Both the position numbers and the translations under genes were made by a program. Shown piece after piece: positions 8,654-18,300 of a DNA stretch of 64,000 nt (positions are counted from its first letter, which is position 1; each line of letters opens with the position of its first letter). This DNA comes from an uncultured Clostridia bacterium (GTDB taxonomy: Bacteria > Bacillota > Clostridia > Christensenellales > Borkfalkiaceae): positions 16,077 through 80,076 of the forward strand of contig CANRND010000007.1 of the NCBI GenBank assembly GCA_947631905.1. The letters run 5' to 3'. The notes under the pieces are model-generated. The model was not told where the DNA came from. It worked only from the letters and a program-made list of their open reading frames with translations, and did no database searches.

Positions 8654-10360
8654 ATGTCTTTCGCCGCCTTTTCCAAAGATTTTACCGCGAATATGTTCAC
8701 AAGCGTGGAAAATCAGTTCATCACAAAATATCTGCCGCAAGTGGACGGCGACGCCGTGCGCGTCTATCTGTACGGACTCTATCTCTGTTCCTTAAAGACG
8801 GATACGGACGCCGAAGCGCTTGCCGCGCTCTTGAAGATCCCCTATCCGAAGCTCCTTGAAATCTTTGATTTCTGGGAAGAATGCGATCTCGTGCATGTCC
8901 TTTCCCGCGCGCCGCTCATGGTGGAATATCTCCCCGTGAACGCCGCCGTGGGCAAGCCCAAGCCCCTGCGGCCCGAAAAGTACGCGGAATTTAACCGCGA
9001 GCTTCTGCGCAGGCTCTCCAAGATCGGCAAAGACCTCAAACCATACGAGATCCGCCGCATTCTCGAATTTCTCGAAAACAACCCGATGGAACAGCAGGCG
9101 TTCTTGCTCGTTGCGGAGTACTGCATCAAAAAGGACGGGGAAAAGGTCACGGCGAACCACATCCTCAACAAGGCGAAAAAACTTTGCGAAGCGCATAAAT
9201 TTACATACGAACAGGTCCAGCTCGACCTTGCCGACTACAACAAAAACGAAAAAACTTTGACGAAGATCTTCTCCCTGCTCGGCATCTACCGCAAGCCGCA
9301 GGAGGAGGACTATGAGTTCCTCGAAGAGCGGCTCGCCCGCGGCACGGAACCCGCCGCGGCTATCGCCTGCGCGGGAACGCTCAAAAAAGGCACGCTCGCA
9401 AGCCTCGGCATGCTTCTCGACGAGCTGGAAGAAAAGGGGCTTCACACCAAAGCCGAAGCGGAAGAATATCTTGCAAAGCGGCAGGAACGCACCGATCTCG
9501 TGTACAAAGTGGCGCGCAAGCTGGGGGTAAAAGTGCAAAATCCCCGCGCCTACATCGAAACTTACGCCGAAAAATGGACGGAACGGGGGTACGACGAAGA
9601 GAGCCTGCTTTTGCTTGCGGGACAGGCGTTCAAACTCGGCTACGGGTTCGAAGAATTTGATTCTCTGATCGACAGCCTCTACCGCGGCGGCGTGGTGGAT
9701 GCGGCGGGCGTGAAAGAGTACTGCGCAGGACGGGAGCGCCAGATCAAACTCCTGCGGCAGGCGCGGTCGGTATGCGGCGCGGTGAAGATCAACGCAAGTT
9801 CCCTCGACATGGCGGCGGCATGGCTGAGCTGGAATTTTTCCGAAAGCATGATCCTCGAAGCTGCGAAGCGGAGCGCGGGGGCGGCGGCTCCCCTCTCGTA
9901 CATGAACAAGCTCCTCTCGGAATGGAAGCGCACAGGCGTGTTCACGCCGTCGGAGATCCCCGAGCGGCCCGCGGCGGCCGTCAGGGAGCTGAAAAGCGAA
10001 GCCGCCGTTGCCGCAGACAGGCGGGCAGACAGGGAGCGCTACTATGCGGCTCTCCGACAAAAGGCCGTGGACGGCGCCGAAGCCGTGCGCGCGCGGGCAG
10101 AGCAAGACGGCGCTTTCAAAGCCGCCGACAGCGCCTGCAAAAAAGCGGAGATCGAACTTGCAAAGGCGGAGGTCTTCTCCCCCGATACCGTTCCGGGCAT
10201 CCTCGCAAAACTCGAAGAAAACCAAAAAGCGCGGGCAAACGCGCTCGCGCGGCTCTCTCTTACCGAGGAAGATCTTCTTCCGAAATATCGTTGCGCCAAA
10301 TGCTCGGACACGGGCTTTTTGCCCGACGGCAAGGCGTGCGATTGCTATCCGGATAGCTGA
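8654..10360 (+). CDS. DnaD/DnaB-like replication initiation / helicase-loader domain protein
   Basis: 568 aa with DnaD-like repeats and a C-terminal zinc motif CAKCSDTGFLPDGKACDC. Confidence 0.75.
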   Translation: MSFAAFSKDFTANMFTSVENQFITKYLPQVDGDAVRVYLYGLYLCSLKTDTDAEALAALLKIPYPKLLEIFDFWEECDLVHVLSRAPLMVEYLPVNAAVGKPKPLRPEKYAEFNRELLRRLSKIGKDLKPYEIRRILEFLENNPMEQQAFLLVAEYCIKKDGEKVTANHILNKAKKLCEAHKFTYEQVQLDLADYNKNEKTLTKIFSLLGIYRKPQEEDYEFLEERLARGTEPAAAIACAGTLKKGTLASLGMLLDELEEKGLHTKAEAEEYLAKRQERTDLVYKVARKLGVKVQNPRAYIETYAEKWTERGYDEESLLLLAGQAFKLGYGFEEFDSLIDSLYRGGVVDAAGVKEYCAGRERQIKLLRQARSVCGAVKINASSLDMAAAWLSWNFSESMILEAAKRSAGAAAPLSYMNKLLSEWKRTGVFTPSEIPERPAAAVRELKSEAAVAADRRADRERYYAALRQKAVDGAEAVRARAEQDGAFKAADSACKKAEIELAKAEVFSPDTVPGILAKLEENQKARANALARLSLTEEDLLPKYRCAKCSDTGFLPDGKACDCYPDS

Positions 10361-10370
10361 AAAATAGGCC

Positions 10371-10415
10371 TATTATGTCACGCATAGTATTGTTATGTGT
10401 GACATAATACTATGC
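10371..10415. repeat. TATGTCAC(G/A)CATA palindromic element, locus A
   Basis: TATTATGTCACGCATA / TATGTGTGACATAATA (15/16 inverted match) overlapping GCATAGTATT / AATACTATGC (perfect). Confidence 0.8.
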
Positions 10416-10423
10416 AAACGGGC

Positions 10424-10462
10424 AAAAAGCGGGAATTTTTTCGTGGAAAATCCCCGCTTTTT
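10424..10462. terminator. bidirectional intrinsic terminator
   Basis: AAAAAGCGGG...CCCGCTTTTT between convergent genes. Confidence 0.8.
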
Positions 10463-10466
10463 CGGT

Positions 10467-10829
10467 TTATTCGTATTCTCCGTAATCGCGGCGGTCGGAG
10501 GGACCCCCGCGGTAGAAAGGCGGCGGATCGCGCGGCTCAGGGGGCGGCGGAGGCGGGTAATCCCCCCACTTCCCCTTTTTCTTATCCTGCTTGGCGGGTG
10601 CGGAGCGGATCTCCACGAGAACGACGTCCACGCCGATCTTCGTGACGTTTTTCAGATCGATGAAGAGGTCCGCTTTCCCCCAGCGGAATCCCCTCCCGCC
10701 GGGCGCGACGATCCCCTGCACCTTTCCCTCGGGATAGCTGAACACCACGTCGCACACCTTTCCGAGGCGCTTGCCGTCGCAGAGATTGACGACTTCCTTT
10801 TGCTTCAATTCCAAAAAACTCGTTTCCAC
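10467..10829 (-). CDS. PRC-barrel domain protein, YlmC/YmxH family
   Basis: METSFLELKQKEVVNLCDGKRLGKVCDVVFSYPEGKVQGIVAPG; proline-rich C-terminal tail. Confidence 0.85.
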   Translation of the reverse strand: METSFLELKQKEVVNLCDGKRLGKVCDVVFSYPEGKVQGIVAPGGRGFRWGKADLFIDLKNVTKIGVDVVLVEIRSAPAKQDKKKGKWGDYPPPPPPEPRDPPPFYRGGPSDRRDYGEYE

Positions 10830-10935
10830 GCTATCATTCTATGCGGCGAAGAAAAAAAAGTTTCTGCTATACGGCATAAAAGCGCGCAAGGTTGCGGATA
10901 CTTTTAATCCGAGGGCTACATAAGGAGGAACGAAA

Positions 10936-11706
10936 ATGCTTCAAAAGGTGGTGATATGCGGCGTAGACACGTCGGGGCTTCCGAAACTTACGGCGGAAGA
11001 GAACGAGTCGCTCATGCGGGCGCTCAAAGCGGGCGATGAAAAGGCACGGGAAAAATTCATCATCGGCAACATGCGCCTCGTACTCTCCCTCGTGAAGCGG
11101 TTCTGGGCAAAGAACGCGGGCGCGGACGACGTGTTCCAGGCGGGCTGTGTGGGGCTTATCAAGGCGATCGATCACTTCGATCTCAAATTCAACGTCAAAT
11201 TTTCGACATACGCCGTGCCGATGATCTTAGGCGAGATCAAGCGGTACCTGCGCGACGGGAACTCCCTGCGCGTGAGCCGCTCCATCCGCGACACCGCCTA
11301 CCGCATCCTCAAAGTGCGCGAGGGGCTGGAAGAGCGGGACGAGGAGGCGACCATCGAGCGCATCGCCGCCGAGATGCAGGTGCAGGAGCGCGAAGTGGTG
11401 TATGCGCTCGACGCGATCTCCGATCCCGTGTCCATTTACGACCCCGTCTACAACAAGTCGGGCGACACTTTGGAGCTTTTGGACCAGCTTTGCGATGAGA
11501 CCCAGAGCGACGAGATCTGGACGGAACGGGTCGCCCTGCGGGAGGCAATCGCACGCCTTTCGGAGCGGGAGCGGAAAATTTTGCAGCTTCGGTACTTCGA
11601 GGGAAAGACGCAGACGGAGATCTCGGCGGAGGTCGGCATCTCGCAGGCGCAGGTGTCCCGCCTCGAAAAGAACGCCATCGGGAGCATCCGCAAGGAAATC
11701 GGCTGA
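10936..11706 (+). CDS. sigG: RNA polymerase sporulation sigma factor SigG
   Basis: VVICGVDTSGLPKLTAEENESLMRALKAGDEKAREKFIIGNMRLVLSLVKRF...; sigma regions 2-4 with a SigG-type N-terminus. Confidence 0.93.
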   Translation: MLQKVVICGVDTSGLPKLTAEENESLMRALKAGDEKAREKFIIGNMRLVLSLVKRFWAKNAGADDVFQAGCVGLIKAIDHFDLKFNVKFSTYAVPMILGEIKRYLRDGNSLRVSRSIRDTAYRILKVREGLEERDEEATIERIAAEMQVQEREVVYALDAISDPVSIYDPVYNKSGDTLELLDQLCDETQSDEIWTERVALREAIARLSERERKILQLRYFEGKTQTEISAEVGISQAQVSRLEKNAIGSIRKEIG

Positions 11707-11717
11707 CCGCAGACAAT

Positions 11718-11756
11718 ACGGCCGCCGCCGAGGCATTTTGCCTCGGCGGCGGCCGT
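11718..11756 (+). terminator. intrinsic terminator of sigG
   Basis: ACGGCCGCCGCCGAGGC-ATTTT-GCCTCGGCGGCGGCCGT followed by TTTTA. Confidence 0.85.
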
Positions 11757-11769
11757 TTTATTTTCGCAT

Positions 11770-11955
11770 TTATTCTTTTACAAACAGTTTACAGCCCGCA
11801 CGCAAGAATTCTTCGATCTTTTCTTTCAGCCGCTTTTCGCTCACATTCAGCCGCACGGAAAGACATTGCAGGCAGAGCGCCTCCCCGTCCGCCAAAAACT
11901 TCTTGCTCAGTCCCATTTCGTTGTAAGTGAGCGGCTTTCCGCAGACGCAATTCAT
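11770..11955 (-). CDS. small zinc-ribbon-like hypothetical protein
   Basis: MNCVCGKPLTYNEMGLSKKFLADGEALCLQCLSVRLNVS..., CxC...CxxC. Confidence 0.65.
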   Translation of the reverse strand: MNCVCGKPLTYNEMGLSKKFLADGEALCLQCLSVRLNVSEKRLKEKIEEFLRAGCKLFVKE

Positions 11956-11962
11956 CTGTCTT

Positions 11963-13078
11963 TCACCGAAAGCCGCCACACGGCGCAGTTATGGGGGCAA
12001 GTTCCTTGCAGAGTACGCCGTTCACCGCACGCACGGGCGCGTTCGTGTATGCCTCCACGCCGACGAGTGTCTTTCCGCTGAATTCGGGTACGCCGACGTC
12101 GTCCGCGGTGACCCAAAGATTCGCACCGCCGTCCGAAAGGTTGAAAAACCCTACCGCAATGTCGCCGTTCGCCAAAAGCCGCACAAAAATCGTCCAGTCC
12201 TCGTTTTCCCAGTTACGGAACAAATACGGGCGGTTGCCGCGTTCGTCTTTTGCGATCGAGAGAAGAACGGGGTCGGTCAGAATTGCTTTCGTCGTCTTGT
12301 CCATGTTCCGAACGTCGCAACCGATCATGAGCGGAGAGGCAAGCATGCACCACGCCGCAAAATGCAGGCGGTATTCGTCATCCGTGCAACCCTGTAATCC
12401 CACGTGTCCCTTGCCGTGCATACCCACAATGAGCATGTCCATATCGTTGAAGCACCCCGCGCCGCCATAGGGCAGAATGGCGTATTGCTGCTTGATAATG
12501 CTCTTGACGGAATCCCACGTGTCCACGATGTCCCCCGTCGAGCGCCAGATGTTTGCACCTGTGGTCCCGATCCACTCGTGGGTGTTGTCCGCCCCCCAGC
12601 TGCAACCGCTGAATAAAATATCTCTGCCGCAACCCGCAAGCGCCGCGCCCATACGGCGATACAGCGTCTTTCCGTCGAGCGAGAAAGGCTTGAAGCAGTA
12701 ATCGTATTTGAGATAGTCCACTCCCCAAAGGGCAAAGGCGCGTGCATCGGAAAACTCGCGGTTGAGGCTCGCGGGATAGCAGGCGCAGGTCATGCCGCCG
12801 CAACAGGAATACATGCCGAATTTCAGCCCCATTTTATGAAGTTCGTCGGCAACATACTTCATTCCGTGGGGAAATTTTTCGGGATCGGGTACAAGCTCGC
12901 CCGCCTTGTTGCGCTCGCGGAGCGACCAACAATCGTCTACGACGACATATTCATAGCCCGCCTCTTTCAGACCCGAAGAGACGAGCTTTTCTGCCGAGGA
13001 AAGTACGAGTTCCTCGTTGATCTTCTCGGCAAAGGTGTTCCAGCTATTCCAGCCCATGGGCGGAACGTTTTTGATCAT
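11963..13078 (-). CDS. glycoside hydrolase family 27 alpha-galactosidase
   Basis: PPMGWNSWNTFAEKINEE...YVVVDDCW...GVDYLKYDYCF; no signal peptide. Confidence 0.9.
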   Translation of the reverse strand: MIKNVPPMGWNSWNTFAEKINEELVLSSAEKLVSSGLKEAGYEYVVVDDCWSLRERNKAGELVPDPEKFPHGMKYVADELHKMGLKFGMYSCCGGMTCACYPASLNREFSDARAFALWGVDYLKYDYCFKPFSLDGKTLYRRMGAALAGCGRDILFSGCSWGADNTHEWIGTTGANIWRSTGDIVDTWDSVKSIIKQQYAILPYGGAGCFNDMDMLIVGMHGKGHVGLQGCTDDEYRLHFAAWCMLASPLMIGCDVRNMDKTTKAILTDPVLLSIAKDERGNRPYLFRNWENEDWTIFVRLLANGDIAVGFFNLSDGGANLWVTADDVGVPEFSGKTLVGVEAYTNAPVRAVNGVLCKELAPITAPCGGFR

Positions 13079-13134
13079 CCTCTTTCTCCGTTTTTTCTTT
13101 ATTATAACAGAGCGCGAAAAAAGACGCAAGCAAT

Positions 13135-13845
13135 TCAAACCATCTTGGAAATCTCCCGCTTCAACCGCTCGATGATCTTTTTTTCAAGGCGGGAGATGTA
13201 GCTCTGCGAGATGCCGAGTTCGTCGGCTACGTCCTTTTGGGTCATCTCCTCCCTGCCGCCCAGCCCGAAGCGCATGTACATGATCCTGCGCTCCCGCTCG
13301 GGGAGCTTGCCGAGCGCCTCGGCGAGCAGTTCTTTCTCGACCCCGCTCTCCACGCCGCCGTACACAACGTCGCTGTCCGTGCCGAGTACGTCGGAAAGAA
13401 GCAGTTCGTTCCCCTCGAAATCGGTGTTGAGCGGCTCGTCGAAAGAGACCTCGCTTTTGAGCTTCACGGTGCGGCGGAGATACATCAGAATTTCGTTTTC
13501 GATGCAACGGGAAGCATAGGTTGCGAGCTTGATGTTCTTGTCCGTGCGGAAAGAATTGATCGCCTTGATCAGCCCGATGGTGCCGATGGAGATGAGATCG
13601 TCGGGGTCCACGCCCGTGTTTTCGAACTTGCGGGAAATGTAGACAACGAGCCGCAGATTGTGTTCGATGAGCTTTGCCTTGATCGCTTCCTGCTCCTCCC
13701 CCTCTTCGAGCTTTTTGAGCATTTCCGCCTCTTCCTCGGCGGAGAGCGGCAAGGGCAGCGCCTCGCTCCCGCAGAGGTAGTGAACGACGTTCTCGTTCCC
13801 CGTGATCTTTCTGATCCATTCTTTCAGCAACAACAAAAGTTTCAT
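13135..13845 (-). CDS. sigE: RNA polymerase sporulation sigma factor SigE
   Basis: [24 protein letters not shown]...[31 protein letters not shown]; 4-bp overlap with spoIIGA. Confidence 0.94.
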   Translation of the reverse strand: MKLLLLLKEWIRKITGNENVVHYLCGSEALPLPLSAEEEAEMLKKLEEGEEQEAIKAKLIEHNLRLVVYISRKFENTGVDPDDLISIGTIGLIKAINSFRTDKNIKLATYASRCIENEILMYLRRTVKLKSEVSFDEPLNTDFEGNELLLSDVLGTDSDVVYGGVESGVEKELLAEALGKLPERERRIMYMRFGLGGREEMTQKDVADELGISQSYISRLEKKIIERLKREISKMV

Positions 13846-14627
13846 ATATTCTCCTCAAACGAAGTATGCAAGATGACGGAATATTCTTTGGACTCCACGT
13901 CCCCCACCGTAAAATACACTTTTTTGTTGACTTTCCCCCCGAGTTCGAGGCTGTCGCAGACGAACACGGGCGAAACCCTGCTTCCGTTCACGGTGGAAAT
14001 GCGGAGCCTGCCCACGGGCGGCGACCCCGAAAAGAGCGCCAGCGCGCCGAGCGCCGACACCACGCAGACGGGCTTTCCGCGGAAAGAGAGGCGGTTTCCG
14101 CTGTCCGCAAGTCCAGTCCAGCGCACCGTGTGCCGCCCTACCGTCATGCGGCAGGGGAAAAGGTCTTTCATGCGCCGCCTGTGGCGGTAAAAGGCGCGCG
14201 AGGCTTTGGTGACGGCGATGAGCAAGATCCCGCCGCCTGCGAGGACGAGCGCGACGGGCGCGCCCTCCACGAGGTAGCCCTCCCCCTCCGCGTAGGAGAC
14301 GCCGCAAAAAGAATATACGGCGACGAGCATTCCGCCGAGGACGAAAGTGAGCGCAAAGAACGCGCAGGCGACGATGAGGCTTGTTTTCAGCCCTCCTTTG
14401 GCGGCGATGAGCGCGAGGATCGCCCCGCCCGCAAATTTGACGAGATAGACGAGCGGCGCGGGCAGGGAAAACAGAGGAAAGAGCAACGCCTCTCCCGCGC
14501 CCGCCGCGGCCGCCAAAATGAGGCGCAGAGGACGGACTTCCGCGCGCGCGCATTTGAGCGCGAGATAGAGCAACAGACCGTCGATCAAAAAGTTTTCGGC
14601 AAAAGCGATTTCGATGTAAACGGTCAT
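13842..14627 (-). CDS. spoIIGA: sigma-E processing peptidase SpoIIGA
   Basis: Polytopic N-terminus [28 protein letters not shown]-terminal aspartyl-protease-like [16 protein letters not shown]; immediately upstream of sigE. Confidence 0.9.
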   Translation of the reverse strand: MTVYIEIAFAENFLIDGLLLYLALKCARAEVRPLRLILAAAAGAGEALLFPLFSLPAPLVYLVKFAGGAILALIAAKGGLKTSLIVACAFFALTFVLGGMLVAVYSFCGVSYAEGEGYLVEGAPVALVLAGGGILLIAVTKASRAFYRHRRRMKDLFPCRMTVGRHTVRWTGLADSGNRLSFRGKPVCVVSALGALALFSGSPPVGRLRISTVNGSRVSPVFVCDSLELGGKVNKKVYFTVGDVESKEYSVILHTSFEENI

Positions 14628-14761
14628 ACCGCGCCCCCTTTGTGCAAGTATTATAACTTGATAGAAAAGGAGAAGAGTGGCTTTCTACGTCGCAGAGGCG
14701 CGAAATTTGGCTTGCCACTCCATGCAATTTTTTGCGCACGAAATCTACAAATTTACCGAAG

Positions 14762-14801
14762 TTATCCACAAATTGTCCACATTATTCCATGGTTTTCCAC
14801 T
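14762..14801 (+). promoter_or_regulatory. cluster of DnaA-box-like 9-mers
   Basis: TTATCCACA (14762), TTGTCCACA (14773), TTTTCCACT (14793). Confidence 0.45.
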
Positions 14802-14845
14802 TTTCGGGGAAAAAATTGTGCAAACGGGGCGTTTTTTCTCATATA

Positions 14846-14880
14846 ACACAAGAGTACGCCCGAAAGGCGTACTCTTGTGT
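14846..14880. other. 15-bp perfect hairpin abutting the tRNA 3' end
   Basis: ACACAAGAGTACGCC-CGAAA-GGCGTACTCTTGTGT; no U-tract on either side. Confidence 0.8.
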
Positions 14881-14957
<77 letters not shown>

Positions 14958-15069
14958 AACTTACTCTGCTATATTATTATAGCTGTTCCGATGCGGTTTG
15001 TCAATGATTTTTTGCGGGCAACCAAAATTCCACGCAAAAAATTTTTTGCGGAATTGAGGATGGCGATTT

Positions 15070-15245
15070 CCCCCCTCCCCTACCCCTCCCCCAACAAGTT
15101 GGGGGAGGGCAAGATAAGGCAAGTTTTGAGGCTTGCCTCAACAAGTTGGGGGAGGGCAAGATAAGGCAAAATTGAGGCTTGCCCCAACAAGTTGGGGGAG
15201 GGCGAGATAAAAAAGCAAGGGCAAGATAAGGCAAAATTGAGGGAA
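15070..15245. repeat. C-rich/G-rich element plus ~46-47-bp tandem repeats
   Basis: CCCCCCTCCCCTACCCCTCCCCC then CAACAAGTTGGGGGAGGGC units starting at 15092, 15139, 15185. Confidence 0.9.
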
Positions 15246-15278
15246 AAGACCGCGGCGATTGCGGGGTTTTGATATACC

Positions 15279-15311
15279 AAAAAAGAGAAGCGTGGAGCGC
15301 TTCTCTTTTTT
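15279..15311 (-). terminator. intrinsic terminator downstream of the LRR gene
   Basis: AAAAAAGAGAAGCG / CGCTTCTCTTTTTT stem. Confidence 0.8.
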
Positions 15312-15343
15312 GAGTTTTGTTTGGGAGATGTTCCCGTTTGGGA

Positions 15344-18300
15344 TCAGTCGGCCTCGGGTTCGGGATCGATGATCTGCGCATAGCAACCGCGCGCCCAATT
15401 CTGATTCCATTTGCTGCTATTGGCGTCAGTGGTTCCCGTATCCATCGAAAGCTCGCTGCGAGGCGTTGCCAAATAGATCTTTTGGTCCGCCGTCCAGCCC
15501 GAGAACGCGTCCGCCTGCACGGTGGTGATGGCTTTCGTGAACGTGAAACTTTCAAGCGAAACGCACCCGCGGAACGCATTTACGCTGATCTTCTTGATGT
15601 AGGTAAGCGCGTCGTCGCCGAAAGTAAGGGTGCTGAGAGACGAGCATCCGTCGAACAGCGCGGTGCCGATCTCGGTAATGCGCGAACTCGTGTTAAGATG
15701 CACGGTCTTCAACTCCTTGCAATTCGAGAAGACGTTGTTGCTGAGAGTTGTCACCGTACTGCCGACCGTAAATTCGGTGATGCCCGTTCCAGCAAACGCG
15801 TAGGCGTTGAACTGCGTTGCGCTCGGGAAAGAAAGAACTTCTTCGGTAAGCAGCTTGCAGTTCTCGAACGCATTGCCGGAAATCTGCCCGATGGGTTTAT
15901 CCTCGATTTCGGGGAACTGAATCTCTTTGAGCGAGGTGCAGTTCTTGAAAATCGCCGAGCTGATGGAAATTGTGGTCCCCGAACCCGTAAATGTTTGAGG
16001 ATACTTGAAGCTTTCGAGGCTTGTGCATCCCTCGAAGAAGCTGCTTCCGGGCATACCCGAAGCGGTGAGCATACTCATATCTACGCTTCTCAAACTCGTG
16101 CAACCCGCAAATACGCTGGAACTGTTCAAGCTACGCGCAGTCCTTATATTAGGGGAAAATTCCACCGTTTGGAGATTTACGCAGTTCTGGAACACATTGC
16201 TCACGACGCTGCCGAGGTTATGGACGGCGGTAAGGTTCTTACAGCCCGCAAAGGCGTATGTTCCCATATTCGAAGTTGTGGAGGCGTCTACAACTTCGAG
16301 CGGAAGGGTCACTTCACGGATACCCGAGTTACGGAAGGCGTATTGTCCGATGATCAACACTTCTCCGCCGAGATGGGAGAAATCGAACTCTTCGAGCGAA
16401 GCGCATCCGTCGAACACATAGTTGCCGATCTTTTTCACGCTCTCAGGCATGTTGATGGACGAAAGACTTGCGCAGTTCTGGAACGTATTCGTCCCGAGCG
16501 AGGTGAAGCCTTCGGGAAGTTTCACCGTAGCGAGTTTTTCGCTTTCGGCAAACGCGTAGTTCCCGAAGCCCGTGAAGCGGGCGGGGATGTTGATACTCAG
16601 AAGCGAATCGCAATTATAGAACGCGCGTTGGCCGATCATCGTTCCTTGCTCCGCAGGTTCGTCTGCTCCCGTGAAGTTCACGTCGCGGAGTTTTGCGGCC
16701 TCCGCAAAGGCATAATCGCCGATCTCCGTAACGGTTTCGGGAATGAACACTACGCTGATGTCCGAGCCGCGGAACGCGCCGCTACCGATCTTGGTGACGC
16801 CTTCGGGAATGTTGAACACATCGACCGCGCTCAGAACGGAGACAAGCGTTCTCATTCCGTCTGCATAGAGCGCCTTGCTCACATCCGTCTCTTCGAGATC
16901 GAACGTATCGTTCAAAGTGGACACGGTGACCTCTTTTACGCCGAGGAACGGGTTCGCGCCGACGGAGAGAAGGCTTGCGGGGATTTCGAGTTCGGTGATG
17001 TTGATATCGCCCGAGAATGCATAGTCGCCGAGCGTTTCCACGCCGACCGCGAAGCTGACTTTTTGAAGCCCCGTGCATCCCTCGAACGCGCTGTTGCCGA
17101 CGGTGGCAACGTTGCCGGGGATATTGATGGTTGTGAGCGAAGTGCAATCCTTGAACGCCTCGTTGCCGATGGCAGTGAGCGTAAGGGACTGAGGAATGTC
17201 GATCGCAGGCAGGGACGAGCAACCCGAGAACGCCTTGGCCGCAATGGAGGTAAGCGTATCGGGTAACGTGATATTTGCAAGCGAAGAGCAATTCAGGAAT
17301 GCGCCCTCCCCGAGATTTTCGAGACCATCGGGCAACACGACCGTTTCGAGCGAGGTGCAGTTCTTGAACAGGCCGCCCAACGTTCCGCCGGGAAGCGTGG
17401 TGACGGGGCTATTCTTTTCGAACGTGACTGTGTGCAGCGAAGCGCAATTTTCAAACGCACTGCTGTTAATAGTATCGACGGTAGCGGGGATCGTGATCTC
17501 TTCGAGCGCGCTGTTTGCAAACAGGCTGGCATTGAGCGCCGTAACACCCGCAGGGATCTTCAACGTTTTGAGGCCCGTGCCATAGAACGTGGAACCGCCG
17601 AAATAGGTGACGCTTTCGGGGATATTGATCTCGGTGAGCGAAGAGCAACCCTTGAACGCGTTCCCGTCTATCGACTTCAACGTATTGTCGCTGAGGAAGG
17701 TGACGGAAGAAAGGCTCGTGCAACCCTCAAACACACTGCCGTTGTTGCTGTTGCCGCCGAGTTCGGTGACGCCCGCGGGGACCTCGATGCTTCTGAGCGA
17801 AGAGCAGCCCTTGAACAGGTTCCCCCAGAAAGACGTCAGTTTGCATCCGGGCGCAAACGTGACCGTTTCAAGCGCCGTACAACCGTCGAAGATCGTAGTG
17901 GTGTAGCCGCTACCGTAATGGAGTTTTGTAATGGTGGAGGGAAGAGACACGCTTACAAGTTGCGCACACTTCTGGAATGCGCCGCTCTCCACCGCGGTCA
18001 CGCCCTCGGGAACTACCACGTTTCTGAGCTTTGTTCCATTGAAGGAGTCGCTCTGAATGAGCGTGATACCCTCGGGCAGGGTGACGGTTTCCAGCTCGGT
18101 CTCCTGGAACAACTTATACTGGATCTCTTCCAACTGGGCGCCGTTGAAGTCCACGGTCTTCAGTTTGGAGTACTGGAACGACTGTCCGCCGAGGTAGGTA
18201 AGACGTTTCGGGAACTTGATGCTGGTGATCGAGGTAGCGCTGAATACGGCGCTCTTTGTATCACGGTCTCCGACCTTAGTCGGTTTAGTACCGATCACGA

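Noticed and set aside
8792-10225. 477-aa minus-strand ORF opposite the DnaD-like gene
   Set aside because: Phe/Arg/Leu-rich shadow ORF; the plus-strand frame has an SD, promoter and a zinc motif.
14640-14880. Chromosomal origin (oriC) because of DnaA boxes
   Set aside because: No dnaA/dnaN/rpmH neighbourhood and no clear AT-rich unwinding element; kept only as a regulatory-cluster hypothesis.
15092-15245. Possible CRISPR array
   Set aside because: Repeats are directly contiguous with a conserved linker, no unique spacers of constant length and no cas genes in the window.
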